DNA from: Sphingomonas parapaucimobilis NBRC 15100
Lineage (GTDB): Bacteria; Pseudomonadota; Alphaproteobacteria; Sphingomonadales; Sphingomonadaceae
Reading direction: 5' to 3'
Assembly: GCF_000787715.1 (NCBI RefSeq)
Contig: NZ_BBPI01000059.1
Coordinates: 1-40,837, forward strand
Length of the DNA stretch: 40,837 nt
Shown: piece by piece, positions 25,644 to 34,799 of the stretch
Layout: each line of letters begins with the position of its first letter
Position numbering within the stretch: the first letter of the stretch is position 1
Notes under the pieces: generated by a model
What the model was told of the DNA's origin: nothing
Databases searched by the model: none
The model's input: only the letters and a program-made list of their open reading frames with translations
Program-made: the position numbers and the translations under genes

Positions 25644-28154
25644 TCAGCGATGCTCCTTCGTCGCCTCGATCGCGGCATTGGCGGCCAGGATATAGGCGGA
25701 GGTGGTCGCGACCGTGTATTCGTTCTCGAACCACAGGAACGGCCATTCGGTCTTCAGCTCGGGGAAGTCGGGCTTCACGATCAGCACACCCGGCACCACG
25801 CCGCCGGGGATGAAGCCGTAATCGGCGCGGTTGTGGCCATAGCCGATCAGCTTGGACGCGGTGCCCACAGTCGAGACGAGCGACAGGTTGTTGGCCGGAT
25901 GCCGCCCCAGCACATAGTCGATGGCGTTCAGCGTATAGTCGGTGCCGATGATCTCCGGGAACGCCTTGTGCATCAGGAAGGCGGTCGAGCCGAACTCGAC
26001 GACCTGATGCGATCCGGCCCAGCCGCCTTCGCTGATCGGTACGCCGAAGGGGTTCCTGGCGGCTTCCGCATCCATCTTGGCCTTGCTCTGGCGGACCAGC
26101 GGGACCAGCGCGGCACGGTATCCGGCATCCATGAACGGAATGGCGCGCACCGCCGGAGCGCGGACCCAGTCGAAATTCCTGGTGATGACGGGCATCAGCG
26201 CGCGCAGGCGGTCGGCGTAGATGCGCTCGCCCTTGCTGGCGATCAGCATCTCGACGGTCGCGCCGACATTGGCGCCGTCCGCCGACCAGGGCGTACCGGA
26301 ATCGTCGCGTCCGTCACCCGATTTGATCGGCCCCTTCTGATAGCGTCCCCACAGCACCTTGGCCGCGTCCCAGGCCTCGGCCGCCATCGTCGGATCGCTG
26401 TCCGCCAGCGCGCGGGAGGCGGCGGCGAGAGCCCCTGCGACCGCCAGATTGTTGGCGGGCAGGTCGGTGGTGAAGGCCCAGCGATCGTCCTGCGCCCCCG
26501 ACGACCCGCCCTTGCCCTCGCTGACCCCGAGCGATGCGTCGTAGGTCAGATTGTCGGTCTGCGACCCGGCATCGCCCAGATGGGCATATTGGCGCTGCAC
26601 CGGATCGATGATGCCGACGATGGCATGGCCGAACACCTTATATTGGGCGAGCAGTTGCAGGACGCCGTGGCGGATCTGCTGCAACGCGTCCTGCTTGCCG
26701 TCGGGCTTGCGGATCTCGACCGCGCGGGCGGCCTCGTCCACGCTCGTCTCGTCCCAGTCCAGGCCATAGAGTTCGCGACCCCAGGCGAGGTCCCGGACCA
26801 CCTGGGCATTCTGCGGCGTCTGGATGTCGTAATCGCCCGCATCCTGGAAGCCGCCGACATTCAGGCCGGGGATATGCTCGCCCGGCTTGAACGGTGAATC
26901 GAGGTTCGGCCCCATCTTGTACCCGTCGAAATGGACATGGTTGGGCGGCGCCTGGCGGGCATCGTCGAGATGCGAGGGCGCGGACCAGACCCGGTACTGC
27001 TCGCGGATGCCGACATGGTCCATCTGCTCGGCGATGAAGGTGTCGAGCGAGGTCTGCCAGATACGGTCATAGGCATCGGCGGCGATACGGAACGGGTTCG
27101 TCACCTGACCGCCATAGGCGATGGCATAGATGCCCGGCTCGCGGACCTGGGAGAAGTCGAAGGCGGCGTAATTGTACCGCATCCAGCGTCCGCGCGGGGC
27201 AATGGCGGCACGCAGCACCGACTGGCGCGTACCGTCTGCGGCCAGCCGAACCAGTTCCGCCTCGCCCGGTGCGGTTCCGTGCGGATCGGTTTCGATCAGG
27301 GCGACCTTGGCGCGGCCGGGCGTATAGCCCGCCTGGTTGAACGAGACGACCGGCGGACGCACCCAGTCCTTCACGACATTGGGACGGACATGCCAGACGA
27401 CGGCATTCTCCTTCGCCCCCGCCGCGATCAGCGAGCGGACGACGAACCAGCCATTCTGCGCCCGGTTGCGCGCATCATAGAGCGCCAGCCCGCCCGCATC
27501 CGAGGTGATCGTCACGCGGGTCAGCGGGTCTTCGGGCGACAGGGTGATCGACTTGCCCCCCGCGGCCAGAGGTGTCGGATCGCCTGATCCGTCCCTGGCC
27601 ATCGGGCCGGTGGGATGGCGCGGGAACAGGCCGGGCGCGGTGTCCATCAGATAGGTCTTGCCGAAATAGCTGGTCGGCAGGAAATCGAGGTTGAACCCCG
27701 CCTTGCCCGCAAGCGCGGCGGGCAGCGGCTGGTCGAGGTCGACCGCGATGCGAAAGCCGTCTCCCTCCGCCGTCACCTTCACTCGATAGGCGAGATTCTG
27801 GTCCTTATAGGTCGAGCGAACGACGATCTGGTTGGGCTCGGTCCCGCGTGCTCGGCTGACAAAGGCGGGGACGGGGTCCCATTGCTCGGGCGTGGGATTG
27901 AGGCGCACTGCGCCATCGGTGGCGATCCTCTCGCCGTGCAGGACGATCTGGATACCGGCATTCTTCTCGTCGAAGAAGATGGGGCTGAACTGATTCTGGT
28001 CGACCATCACGGTCAGGCCCTGCCGCTCCAGCGTCTCGGCGGGGGTGACGGACAGTGCCGGTGCCGTGCCCTGCGTCGTTACCTGTGCCTGGACGGCGCA
28101 GGCCGCCATGATGCTCGCCGACGCCAGCAAGGCGACACCTATGTGTTTCAGCAT
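25644..28154 (-). CDS. Secreted glycoside hydrolase family 9 protein
   Basis: 836 residues. Signal peptide ending at about AVQA-Q. An N-terminal beta-rich region of some 230 residues is not recognised. It is followed by an Ig-like CelD_N domain (about 275-370, starting VVSFNQAGYTPGRAKVAL) and the (alpha/alpha)6 GH9 catalytic domain. Catalytic aspartates sit in GGFQDAGDYD (about residue 436) and the proton-donor Glu in WFENEYTVATT (about residue 810). GH9 enzymes cleave beta-1,4-glucans and related polysaccharides; the extra N-terminal domain and the family's breadth leave the substrate open. GAGGAGG lies just before the ATG, and a LacI-type palindrome lies 18-29 nt upstream, so it is probably induced by a sugar. 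Confidence 0.88.
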   Translation of the reverse strand: MLKHIGVALLASASIMAACAVQAQVTTQGTAPALSVTPAETLERQGLTVMVDQNQFSPIFFDEKNAGIQIVLHGERIATDGAVRLNPTPEQWDPVPAFVSRARGTEPNQIVVRSTYKDQNLAYRVKVTAEGDGFRIAVDLDQPLPAALAGKAGFNLDFLPTSYFGKTYLMDTAPGLFPRHPTGPMARDGSGDPTPLAAGGKSITLSPEDPLTRVTITSDAGGLALYDARNRAQNGWFVVRSLIAAGAKENAVVWHVRPNVVKDWVRPPVVSFNQAGYTPGRAKVALIETDPHGTAPGEAELVRLAADGTRQSVLRAAIAPRGRWMRYNYAAFDFSQVREPGIYAIAYGGQVTNPFRIAADAYDRIWQTSLDTFIAEQMDHVGIREQYRVWSAPSHLDDARQAPPNHVHFDGYKMGPNLDSPFKPGEHIPGLNVGGFQDAGDYDIQTPQNAQVVRDLAWGRELYGLDWDETSVDEAARAVEIRKPDGKQDALQQIRHGVLQLLAQYKVFGHAIVGIIDPVQRQYAHLGDAGSQTDNLTYDASLGVSEGKGGSSGAQDDRWAFTTDLPANNLAVAGALAAASRALADSDPTMAAEAWDAAKVLWGRYQKGPIKSGDGRDDSGTPWSADGANVGATVEMLIASKGERIYADRLRALMPVITRNFDWVRAPAVRAIPFMDAGYRAALVPLVRQSKAKMDAEAARNPFGVPISEGGWAGSHQVVEFGSTAFLMHKAFPEIIGTDYTLNAIDYVLGRHPANNLSLVSTVGTASKLIGYGHNRADYGFIPGGVVPGVLIVKPDFPELKTEWPFLWFENEYTVATTSAYILAANAAIEATKEHR

Positions 28155-28557
28155 AACCCCTCCTCAATATAGATAGCGCTATCATTTTCGATCGAGGACA
28201 AGGCGACGAACTGTACCGGCCCTATGCCTTGTCCAAAACGCGGGGCGGCGCGGTTTCCACGCTCGCCTTGTCCGCAATCTGTGTCAGATCTTTCGATTAA
28301 ACAACGAAAAAATAGCGCTTTAGTCCGGATCAGCTTTGGCGGAGCAGATGGTTGTGGCAAGCGGTCCGAGGTGCGATGTGGCGCTGTGGTGTTTACCGCT
28401 CACATGTAATCCACGGATATGAGAGCGACAGAAGGAGCGTTCCTCCTGCGACGTGTGGCGCGGCTGGACCCGGCCCGCTTCGTCGGCGGCCTGCTCGACC
28501 CGCGGGGTATTGCGCTCGATCGATGCGGTGAGCGCCGAGCGGACCGATCGGAGAAGC
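28155..28557. other. Upstream region of the GH9 gene, no confident gene
   Basis: Holds the GATAGCGCTATC palindrome (28172-28183) and an imperfect related site, AATAGCGCTTT (28311-28321). AT-rich patches around 28280-28320 contrast with the rest of the window. Short frames on both strands (for example 28419-28610) run into the terminator hairpin and are not supported. Confidence 0.5.
28172..28183 (-). promoter_or_regulatory. LacI-family-type operator before the GH9 gene
   Basis: GATAGCGCTATC is a perfect 12-bp even palindrome with a central GC step, the form common for LacI-family regulators of sugar genes. It lies 18 nt upstream of the GH9 ATG, between any promoter and the ribosome site, a repressing position. 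No LacI gene is in this window. Confidence 0.5.
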
Positions 28558-28586
28558 AAAAAGGGCGGCCCCGGGACCGCCCTTTT
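28558..28586 (-). terminator. Terminator of the CPA2-type exchanger gene
   Basis: AAAAGGGCGG (28586-28577 on the minus strand) pairs over 10 bp with CCGCCCTTTT (28568-28559), 8-nt loop, then one more T. It lies 33 nt past the exchanger stop codon; the A/T ends make it usable in both directions. Confidence 0.85.
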
Positions 28587-28619
28587 CGTGCCTGCCAAAG
28601 AGGACGGTGAAGAGCCGGG

Positions 28620-29981
28620 TCAGGCGGCGGCGCCGTTCAGCGTCTCCATCTCGCCCAACACCCGCGCCCGACGGCCATAGACATATTCGAACAGCGGACT
28701 GGCCATCATCGTGGTCACGATCGCCATCAGCACCAGCATCGAGAACAGGGTGGGGCCGATAATACCCTTTTGCAGCCCGATATTGATGATGATCAGTTCC
28801 ATCAGCCCGCGTGAGTTCATCAGCGCGCCGATCCCCATGGCGGTGCGATTGTCCTCGCCGCAAGCCCGCGCCGCCAGATAGCAGGCACCGAACTTGGCGG
28901 CGATCGACGCGGCCAGGATGCCGAGCGCGATCAGCAGCAACGGCAGCGAATTGACCATGTCCATCCGCGTGTTCAGCCCCGAATAGGTGAAGAACATGGG
29001 CAGCAGCAGGACAACGGCCAGCGGCTCGACCTTCTTCTTCAACTCGGCGACGAAAGTCCCACGCGGCATGAAGACACCCAGGATGAAGCCGCCGAAAATA
29101 CCATGCACCCCGATCGCGTCCATGATGAAGGCGGACAGGCAAAAGGCCATCAGCGTGATCGCCAGCACGGTCGTGCTCATCTCACCCCGCGCCTCGACCG
29201 CCCGGCCCAGCGGCGCGAGCAGGCGGCGGCCGAACAGGATCAGGAAGCCGACATAGACAAAGGCTCCGCCGATCGCGAGGATCGCCACCCCGCTGCCGCC
29301 GCCAAAGGTCGCCAGCACGATCGCCAGCACGCACCAGGACGCGGCATCGTCGAACGCCCCGGCCGCCAGCGACAGCGTGCCGAGCGGGCTGTCCGCCAGC
29401 CCCCGCTCGTTGATGATCCGCGCCAGCATCGGAAAGGCGGTCAGCGCGATGCATGCGCCCATGAACAGCGTGGCATTGGCCTGGCTGATTCCGGCGGTGA
29501 ACAGGCCGGGCACCTTCAGCAGCAGGGGGGTGATCGCCACGGCGATCAGGAACGGTGCGATCACGCCCGAGGCCGACACCGCCATCGCGCTGCGCGCCTT
29601 GGACCGGAAGTGATCGAGGCGGAGCGTCAGCCCGACCAGGAACATGTACAGCGCCACGCCCAGCTGTGCCCCCGCATAAAGGACGTTGCGGGTTTCCTTG
29701 GGAAAGATCGCCGCCTGCAGGTCGGGAAAGAACAGGCCGAGCAGCGAGGGGCCGAGCACGACTCCGGCGATCATCTCGCCCACGACCGGCGGCTGGCCCA
29801 GGAACCGCTGTCCGGCCCAGCTGACGACGCGACAGGCGAGCAGGATCACCGCCAGCTGCAGGAAGAAATGGATGCTGTAATCGCCGGGAACATAGGTGGC
29901 GGCCGCCCCGGCGCTGGCCGGGCCATGCGGTGCCAGGATGCCGCCAAAGGTCTTCCGGAAACTGTCGATCGCGTCGTTCAT
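28620..29981 (-). CDS. CPA2-type cation:proton antiporter without RCK domain
   Basis: 453 residues from the ATG at 29981 (an ATG at 29993 is an alternative; a GGGGGG stretch precedes both). About 12 hydrophobic helices of the Na+/H+ exchanger fold; FLGQPPVVGEMIAGVVLGPSLLG in the first third is typical for CPA2, and an acidic pair-like region GAFDDAASW near residue 205 matches the ion-binding helix. It lacks the C-terminal TrkA-N domain present in the antiporter at 74-1852, so it should be controlled differently. Stands alone between the GH9 upstream region and the toxin-antitoxin genes. Confidence 0.88.
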   Translation of the reverse strand: MNDAIDSFRKTFGGILAPHGPASAGAAATYVPGDYSIHFFLQLAVILLACRVVSWAGQRFLGQPPVVGEMIAGVVLGPSLLGLFFPDLQAAIFPKETRNVLYAGAQLGVALYMFLVGLTLRLDHFRSKARSAMAVSASGVIAPFLIAVAITPLLLKVPGLFTAGISQANATLFMGACIALTAFPMLARIINERGLADSPLGTLSLAAGAFDDAASWCVLAIVLATFGGGSGVAILAIGGAFVYVGFLILFGRRLLAPLGRAVEARGEMSTTVLAITLMAFCLSAFIMDAIGVHGIFGGFILGVFMPRGTFVAELKKKVEPLAVVLLLPMFFTYSGLNTRMDMVNSLPLLLIALGILAASIAAKFGACYLAARACGEDNRTAMGIGALMNSRGLMELIIINIGLQKGIIGPTLFSMLVLMAIVTTMMASPLFEYVYGRRARVLGEMETLNGAAA

Positions 29982-30129
29982 CGGTCTTGGCATCCCCCCT
30001 CGCGCCCGGCCTTGCGCGGTCCGGCGCAAGCGATAGCGACGCCAAGTCGCGGCGCGTTGCAACGGGATTTCATCGGATGGGACGCGATTGTACCGGGTCA
30101 CTGGCAAACTGTGTCGTTACCGCTACAAG

Positions 30130-30145
30130 GTAGGTACATACCTAC
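30130..30145 (+). promoter_or_regulatory. Operator palindrome before the antitoxin gene
   Basis: GTAGGTA-CA-TACCTAC, 7-bp perfect arms, 15 nt upstream of the antitoxin ATG and just before its GAGGGGCGG ribosome site. Antitoxins of the Phd/YefM type bind such palindromes to repress their own operon. Confidence 0.55.
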
Positions 30146-30160
30146 ATATTCGAGGGGCGG

Positions 30161-30394
30161 ATGAAGACGCTGACCAGCCGCGAGTTCAACCAGGATGTCA
30201 GCCGCGCCAAGCGGCTGGCCCGAATCGAGCCGGTGTTCATCACCGATCGCGGACGGCCCACCCATGTCCTGCTGGGCGTCGAGGCGTTCCGCCAATTGGC
30301 GCGCCAGACCGAGACGATCGTCGACTTGCTCGCCCAACCCGATGCGGTGCCCGGCGAGGTTCCGCCGCCGCGCGACTGGGACCGGACGCGCTGA
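30161..30394 (+). CDS. Phd/YefM-family antitoxin
   Basis: 77 residues. The N-terminal DNA-binding part has the family pattern TSREFNQDVSRAKRLA, then VFITDRGRPTHVLLGVEAFRQL; the C-terminal 30 residues, acidic then proline-rich, would wrap the toxin. It should neutralise the PIN protein encoded directly downstream and repress the operon through the palindrome at 30130-30145. GAGGGGCGG lies immediately upstream of the ATG. Its TGA overlaps the toxin ATG by one base (TGATG). Confidence 0.87.
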   Translation: MKTLTSREFNQDVSRAKRLARIEPVFITDRGRPTHVLLGVEAFRQLARQTETIVDLLAQPDAVPGEVPPPRDWDRTR

Positions 30395-30849
30395 TGTATC
30401 TGCTCGATGCCGATGTCGTGACCGCGTTGCGCGGCGCGCGGCGGGGACAGGCCGATCCGGGGCTGGTCGACTGGGCCACGGGCGTGCCGCGTCACGAACT
30501 GTTCCTGTCGGCGGTGACGCTGCTCGACCTTCAGCAAGACAAGGACGCCGACGACTGGATCGCGGCGCAGGTCCTGCCTGCCTTCGAGGGACGCATCCTG
30601 CCGGTCGATGTCGCGGTGGTGCGGCGGTCGGCGGGGCTGGCCTATGCGCAGACCCGCGACGCCCTGCTGGTGGCGACGGCGCTGGTCCATGGCCTGACCC
30701 TCGTCACGCGGCACGTCGCGGCCTATAAGGCCGGGCGGCCGAAGCTGTTCTGCCCCTGGGGTTTCGTGCCCGACGATATGGGCGAGGACTGGCGGCAGGC
30801 GACGAAGGGCGGCTCGCAATGGTTCCGCAACCTGTTCGTGAGGATGTGA
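30394..30849 (+). CDS. PIN-domain (VapC-like) toxin
   Basis: 151 residues. PIN nucleases cleave RNA with a Mg-binding cluster of acids. Visible: D5 in MYLLDADVV, D45 in SAVTLLDLQ (usually Glu), D89 in TRDALLVATAL, and the GLTLVTRHVAAY strand in which the usual Asn/Asp after TR is His107. So three of four acidic positions are kept, one conservatively, and the fourth is changed; activity is likely but not certain. The domain ends near residue 112; the last 40 residues (with KLFCPWGFVPDD and GGSQWFRNLF) are longer than in common VapC proteins. The stop codon lies 2 nt before the GTG of the halogenase gene, and the ribosome site of that gene is within this one. Confidence 0.85.
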   Translation: MYLLDADVVTALRGARRGQADPGLVDWATGVPRHELFLSAVTLLDLQQDKDADDWIAAQVLPAFEGRILPVDVAVVRRSAGLAYAQTRDALLVATALVHGLTLVTRHVAAYKAGRPKLFCPWGFVPDDMGEDWRQATKGGSQWFRNLFVRM

Positions 30850-30851
30850 GG

Positions 30852-32369
30852 GTGGTGGAGGGGCAGGCCAGGTCGATCCTGATCGTCGGCGGCGGCACGG
30901 CGGGCTGGCTGACTGCGGCCTATCTTGCGCGCTTCCTGGGGCCGGAAACCCGCATCACCCTGCTGGAGGACCCGGCCATCGGCGCCATCGGCGTGGGCGA
31001 GGGGGCGTTTCCCACGATGCGCTCGACCCTGCGCTTCCTGGGGATCGACGAGGCGCAATTCGTCCGCGCGGCGGGTGCGACCTTCAAGCAGGGCATCCGC
31101 TTCGACGACTGGCGGCACGCCCCGGACGGGGGCAGGCGCCATCGCTATGTCCACCCGTTCGAGCCGCCCTTCCAGGCGGACGGTGTCGACCTGGTCGCGC
31201 ACTGGCTGGCGCAGGACCCGGCGGCCCGTGCGCCCTTTGCCGAAGCGGTGACGATCCAGCACCGCGTCGCCGCCGCCGGGCGGGGACCGAAACAGGCGGG
31301 GGAAGGGGCGTTCGACGGGCCGCTCAGCTATGCCTATCATTTCGATGCGCATCGGCTGGTCGCGCTGCTGGCCGATTGTGCCATGGGCCTGGGCGTGGGG
31401 CATCTGGAGGGCAGGCTGACGGGCGCGGTGGTCGGCGCGGATGGACTGATCGCGCATGTCATGACCGACCGTCAGGGCATGATGACCGCCGACCTCTATG
31501 TCGACTGCACCGGACAGCGGGCCGAACTGATCTCCGGTGCGCTGGGGGAGCCTCTGGCGTCGGTGCGCGACCAGCTGTTCACCAATCGCGCGCTCGCCTG
31601 CCGCCTGCCCTATGATGCGACGCGCGGGCACGCCCTGCCGACCATGACCATCGCCAGCGCGCATCGGGCCGGGTGGACCTGGGACATCGGACTGGCCGAG
31701 GGGCGGGGGATCGGCACGGTCTATTCCGACGCCCATATGGATGACGAGGCCGCGCTGGCGACGCTCGCCGCCTATCTGGAGCGTGATCCGGACAGGCTGG
31801 AGCCGCGGCTGCTGACCTTCGAGCCGGGTTATCGCCAGCGGCCGTGGATCGGCAATTGCGTGGCGATCGGACTGGCCGGAGGCTTTCTGGAGCCGCTGGA
31901 ATCGACCGGCATCGTCCTGATCGAGGCGGCGGTCGCCATGCTGGCCGAGCTGTTTCCGCATCGCGGGCCGATCGCTGCCCCCGCCGCACGCTTCAATGCG
32001 CTGATGACCGCGCGGTATCGGACGATCGTCGACTTTCTGAAGCTGCATTACTGCCTGAGCAGCCGGGACGAGCCGTTCTGGCATGACAATGGCGCGGCGG
32101 GAACGATCTCCGACCGGCTACGGGATCTGCTGGAGCAATGGCGCTATAGGCCGCCGGGGCGGTTCGACTTCACGCTGGATGTCGAGAGCTTCGCCCATTT
32201 CAACTATCAGTACATCCTCTATGGCATGGGCTTTGCCGATGGCGATGCGAGGCCGACGCGCGCGTCCGGCGAGGCGGAGCGGCTGTTCCGCAAGCTCCAG
32301 ATGTTCGGCGACCGCGCCGTGGCGGACCTGCCGAGCCATGACGAACTGGTCGCGGCGATGCGGGGTTAG
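30852..32369 (+). CDS. Flavin-dependent tryptophan halogenase-family protein
   Basis: 505 residues from the GTG at 30852; GAGGA (30840-30844) lies 7 nt upstream. FAD-binding GGGTAGW at residues 13-19, the GVGEGAFPTM block, and Lys79 in TFKQGIRF, the residue that carries hypohalous acid in PrnA and falls at the same number here. The PLEST block (348-352) near the active site is also kept. The WxWxIP motif that separates halogenases from monooxygenases reads W275-T-W-D-I-G280, with Gly for Pro. Substrate unknown; it could act on a peptide, an aromatic or a glycan-linked compound. Unusual neighbours: directly behind a toxin-antitoxin pair, with no TonB receptor or second halogenase as is common in this group. 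Confidence 0.88.
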   Translation: MVEGQARSILIVGGGTAGWLTAAYLARFLGPETRITLLEDPAIGAIGVGEGAFPTMRSTLRFLGIDEAQFVRAAGATFKQGIRFDDWRHAPDGGRRHRYVHPFEPPFQADGVDLVAHWLAQDPAARAPFAEAVTIQHRVAAAGRGPKQAGEGAFDGPLSYAYHFDAHRLVALLADCAMGLGVGHLEGRLTGAVVGADGLIAHVMTDRQGMMTADLYVDCTGQRAELISGALGEPLASVRDQLFTNRALACRLPYDATRGHALPTMTIASAHRAGWTWDIGLAEGRGIGTVYSDAHMDDEAALATLAAYLERDPDRLEPRLLTFEPGYRQRPWIGNCVAIGLAGGFLEPLESTGIVLIEAAVAMLAELFPHRGPIAAPAARFNALMTARYRTIVDFLKLHYCLSSRDEPFWHDNGAAGTISDRLRDLLEQWRYRPPGRFDFTLDVESFAHFNYQYILYGMGFADGDARPTRASGEAERLFRKLQMFGDRAVADLPSHDELVAAMRG

Positions 32370-32401
32370 GGCAAGACGGCATTACATGGTGGCAGTGTGA
32401 G

Positions 32402-32498
32402 CCCCTCCCTCCAGGGGAGGGGTTGGGGTGAGGCCTTTCCACGAACGCCACGCTTGCGGAAGCGCCCCACCCCCGGCCCCTCCCCTGAAGGGGAGGGG
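32402..32498. repeat. Paired hairpins, family C, between convergent genes
   Basis: First hairpin CCCCTCC (32402-32408) with GGAGGGG (32416-32422); second a perfect 9-bp CCCCTCCCC (32477-32485) with GGGGAGGGG (32490-32498), loop TGAA. TTGGGGTG and CCCCACCCC between them can also pair, giving a larger fold. The element separates the halogenase gene from paoC, which converge, and may stop transcription from both sides. The rest of the gap (32499-32588) holds a diverged CCCTCCCTCTCTCCC copy and no gene. Confidence 0.6.
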
Positions 32499-32588
32499 TG
32501 GGTTTGTTTCAGGCCTTTATACTCTATGCGGCTGGGCGCTCGCTGACCCCTCCCTCTCTCCCGTCCAGGGAAAGGGACGGAAAACGCA

Positions 32589-34799
32589 TCAGGCGATCGC
32601 GGGCAGGCGGTCCAGATGCTTTTCCAGCGTCAGCGGATAGTCCCTGATCCGCACGCCGGTGGCGTTGTAGACCGCATTCGCCACCGCCGCGCCGACGCCG
32701 CACAGGCCCAGTTCGCCGACACCCTTGGCCTTCATCGGATTGGCCTTGTCGTCCGCTTCCTCCAGGAAGATCACTTCCTGATGCGGGATGTCGGCATGGA
32801 CCGGCACTTCATAGCCCGCCAGGTCATGGTTGACGAAGAAGCCGAAGCGCTTGTCGACCGCCAGTTCCTCCATCAACGCCGAGCCGACGCCCATGGTCAT
32901 CGCGCCGATCATCTGGCTGCGCGCCGCCTTGGGGTTCAGGATGCGCCCCGCCGCACAAACCGCCAGCATCCGGCGGAGCCGCGTGACGCCGGTATAGGCA
33001 TCGACGCCGACCTCAACGAAATGCGCGCCGAAGGTCGACAGCTGATAGGTCTTGTCGAGCGTTCCGAACTCGATCCGGTCCTCGGCGGTCAGCGGAGCCG
33101 AGGATGCGGCATCGCGAAGGGCGACCGATCGGTTGCCGCCCGTCACCCGACCATCGGCGAAGGTCAGGTCGGCCGAGTTGAACCCCAGCCGTTGCGCCAC
33201 CGCCTCGCGCAGTTTCACGCAGGCGGCATAGACGCCCGCCGTCGCATTGGCCGCGCCGAACTGGCCGCCCGATCCGGCCGATACCGGATAGTCGCTGTCG
33301 CCCAGCCGGACATCGACCGCGTCCATCGGCACGCCCATCATCTCGGCGGCGGTCTGGGCGATGATCGTGTAGCTGCCGGTGCCGATATCGGTCATGTCGG
33401 TCTCGACCACGACCCGGCCATCCTTGTTCAGCGTGACCCGCGCGCCCGACTTCATGTTCATGTGATTGCGGAAGGCGGCGGCGACGCCCATGCCGACCAG
33501 CCAGCGTCCATCGCGGACCTGGGCGGGCCTGGCATTGCGCTGCGCCCAGCCGAAACGCTGTGCGCCTTCTTCCAGGCAGCGGACGAGTTGGCGCTGCGAG
33601 AAGCGGCGATCGGGCTTTTCGGGATCGACCTGGGTATCGTTCTTCACGCGGAAGGCGACCGGGTCCATGCCCAGTTTCTCCGCCATCTCGTCCATCGCGA
33701 TTTCCAGCGCCATCATGCCCGGCGCCTCGCCCGGGGCGCGCATCGCATTGCCCTCCGGCAGGTTCAGCACCGCCAGCCGCATCGCGGTCAGGCGGTTGGG
33801 ACCGGCATAGAGCAGCTTGGTCTGGTTGACCGCCGTCTCGGGACCGCCACCGGGCTGGTCGCCCGATCCGCTTTCATGCGCGATCGCCTGGATCGCGCCG
33901 TCCTTGGTCGCCCCGATGCGGATGCGCTGGGTCGTCGCGGGACGGTGAGTCGCGTTATTGGCCATCAACGGCCGCTGCATCGCGACCTTGACCGGCCGCC
34001 CGACCGCCTTCGCGCCCAGCGCCGCCATGACGGCGTCGGCGCGAAGGAACAGCTTCCCACCGAAACCGCCACCGACATAAGGCGAGATCAGTCGGACCTT
34101 CTCCTTGGGCATCCCCAGCGTCTTGGCGAGGTCGCCGCGGCCCCACGCAATCATCTGGTTCGACGTCCAGACGGTCAGCTGGTCCCCCTCCCAGATCGCC
34201 AGTGAGGCGAAGGGCTCCATCATCGCATGGCTGTGGTCGGGGGTGGTGTATTCGGCGTCGAGCTTCACCGGCGCGGCGTCGAAAGCGCTTTCGAACGAGC
34301 CGGTCCGATCTTCCTTGCCGGGCTTGCCCTCTTCGCCACCCGCCAGCGGCGCGCCCTTCAGCGCCTCGTCCAGATCGAACTGGCCCTTGGCGCGGTCATA
34401 GTCGATCCGTACCAGCCCGGCGGCGGCGCGCGCCTGCTCGAAGCTCTCGGCGACGACGATGGCGACGGCCTGGTGATAATGGTCGATCTCCGGCCCGCCG
34501 AGCAGCTTGGCCGTGTTGAAATTGCCCTTGTTCAGCTTGCCCGCCTCGGCGGCGGTGACGATGCCCAGCACGCCCGGTGCGCCGCGTGCGTCGTCGAGGT
34601 TCATCGACCGGATGCGGCCCTTGGCGATGGCCGCGCCGATGATCCAGCTATAGGCGGCGTTCGGAGCCTCGGCATGGCGTTCATAGGCATAGGGCGCGGT
34701 GCCGGTGGTCTTGCGCGGGCCGTCGATACGGTCCTGCGGACGACCGACCACGGTCATGCGGTCGATGGGGTTGGCGCCGGCTGGTTCGGTGAATTTCAT
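32589..34799 (-). CDS. paoC: Aldehyde oxidoreductase molybdenum-binding subunit PaoC
   Basis: 736 residues, the molybdopterin subunit of the xanthine oxidase family, closest in layout to the periplasmic aldehyde oxidoreductase PaoABC. It oxidises aldehydes to acids at a Mo centre. Seen: the Mo-site block GGGFGGK, the substrate-site Arg in [31 protein letters not shown], and the catalytic Glu in [10 protein letters not shown] near the C-terminus. No signal peptide, as expected, because the complex is exported with PaoA. ATGA overlap with paoB. The chaperone PaoD needed for cofactor insertion is not in this window. Confidence 0.92.
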   Translation of the reverse strand: MKFTEPAGANPIDRMTVVGRPQDRIDGPRKTTGTAPYAYERHAEAPNAAYSWIIGAAIAKGRIRSMNLDDARGAPGVLGIVTAAEAGKLNKGNFNTAKLLGGPEIDHYHQAVAIVVAESFEQARAAAGLVRIDYDRAKGQFDLDEALKGAPLAGGEEGKPGKEDRTGSFESAFDAAPVKLDAEYTTPDHSHAMMEPFASLAIWEGDQLTVWTSNQMIAWGRGDLAKTLGMPKEKVRLISPYVGGGFGGKLFLRADAVMAALGAKAVGRPVKVAMQRPLMANNATHRPATTQRIRIGATKDGAIQAIAHESGSGDQPGGGPETAVNQTKLLYAGPNRLTAMRLAVLNLPEGNAMRAPGEAPGMMALEIAMDEMAEKLGMDPVAFRVKNDTQVDPEKPDRRFSQRQLVRCLEEGAQRFGWAQRNARPAQVRDGRWLVGMGVAAAFRNHMNMKSGARVTLNKDGRVVVETDMTDIGTGSYTIIAQTAAEMMGVPMDAVDVRLGDSDYPVSAGSGGQFGAANATAGVYAACVKLREAVAQRLGFNSADLTFADGRVTGGNRSVALRDAASSAPLTAEDRIEFGTLDKTYQLSTFGAHFVEVGVDAYTGVTRLRRMLAVCAAGRILNPKAARSQMIGAMTMGVGSALMEELAVDKRFGFFVNHDLAGYEVPVHADIPHQEVIFLEEADDKANPMKAKGVGELGLCGVGAAVANAVYNATGVRIRDYPLTLEKHLDRLPAIA

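Noticed and set aside
28419..28610. 63-codon plus-strand frame after the GH9 upstream region
   Set aside because: It runs through the terminator hairpin and has no ribosome site or recognisable motif.
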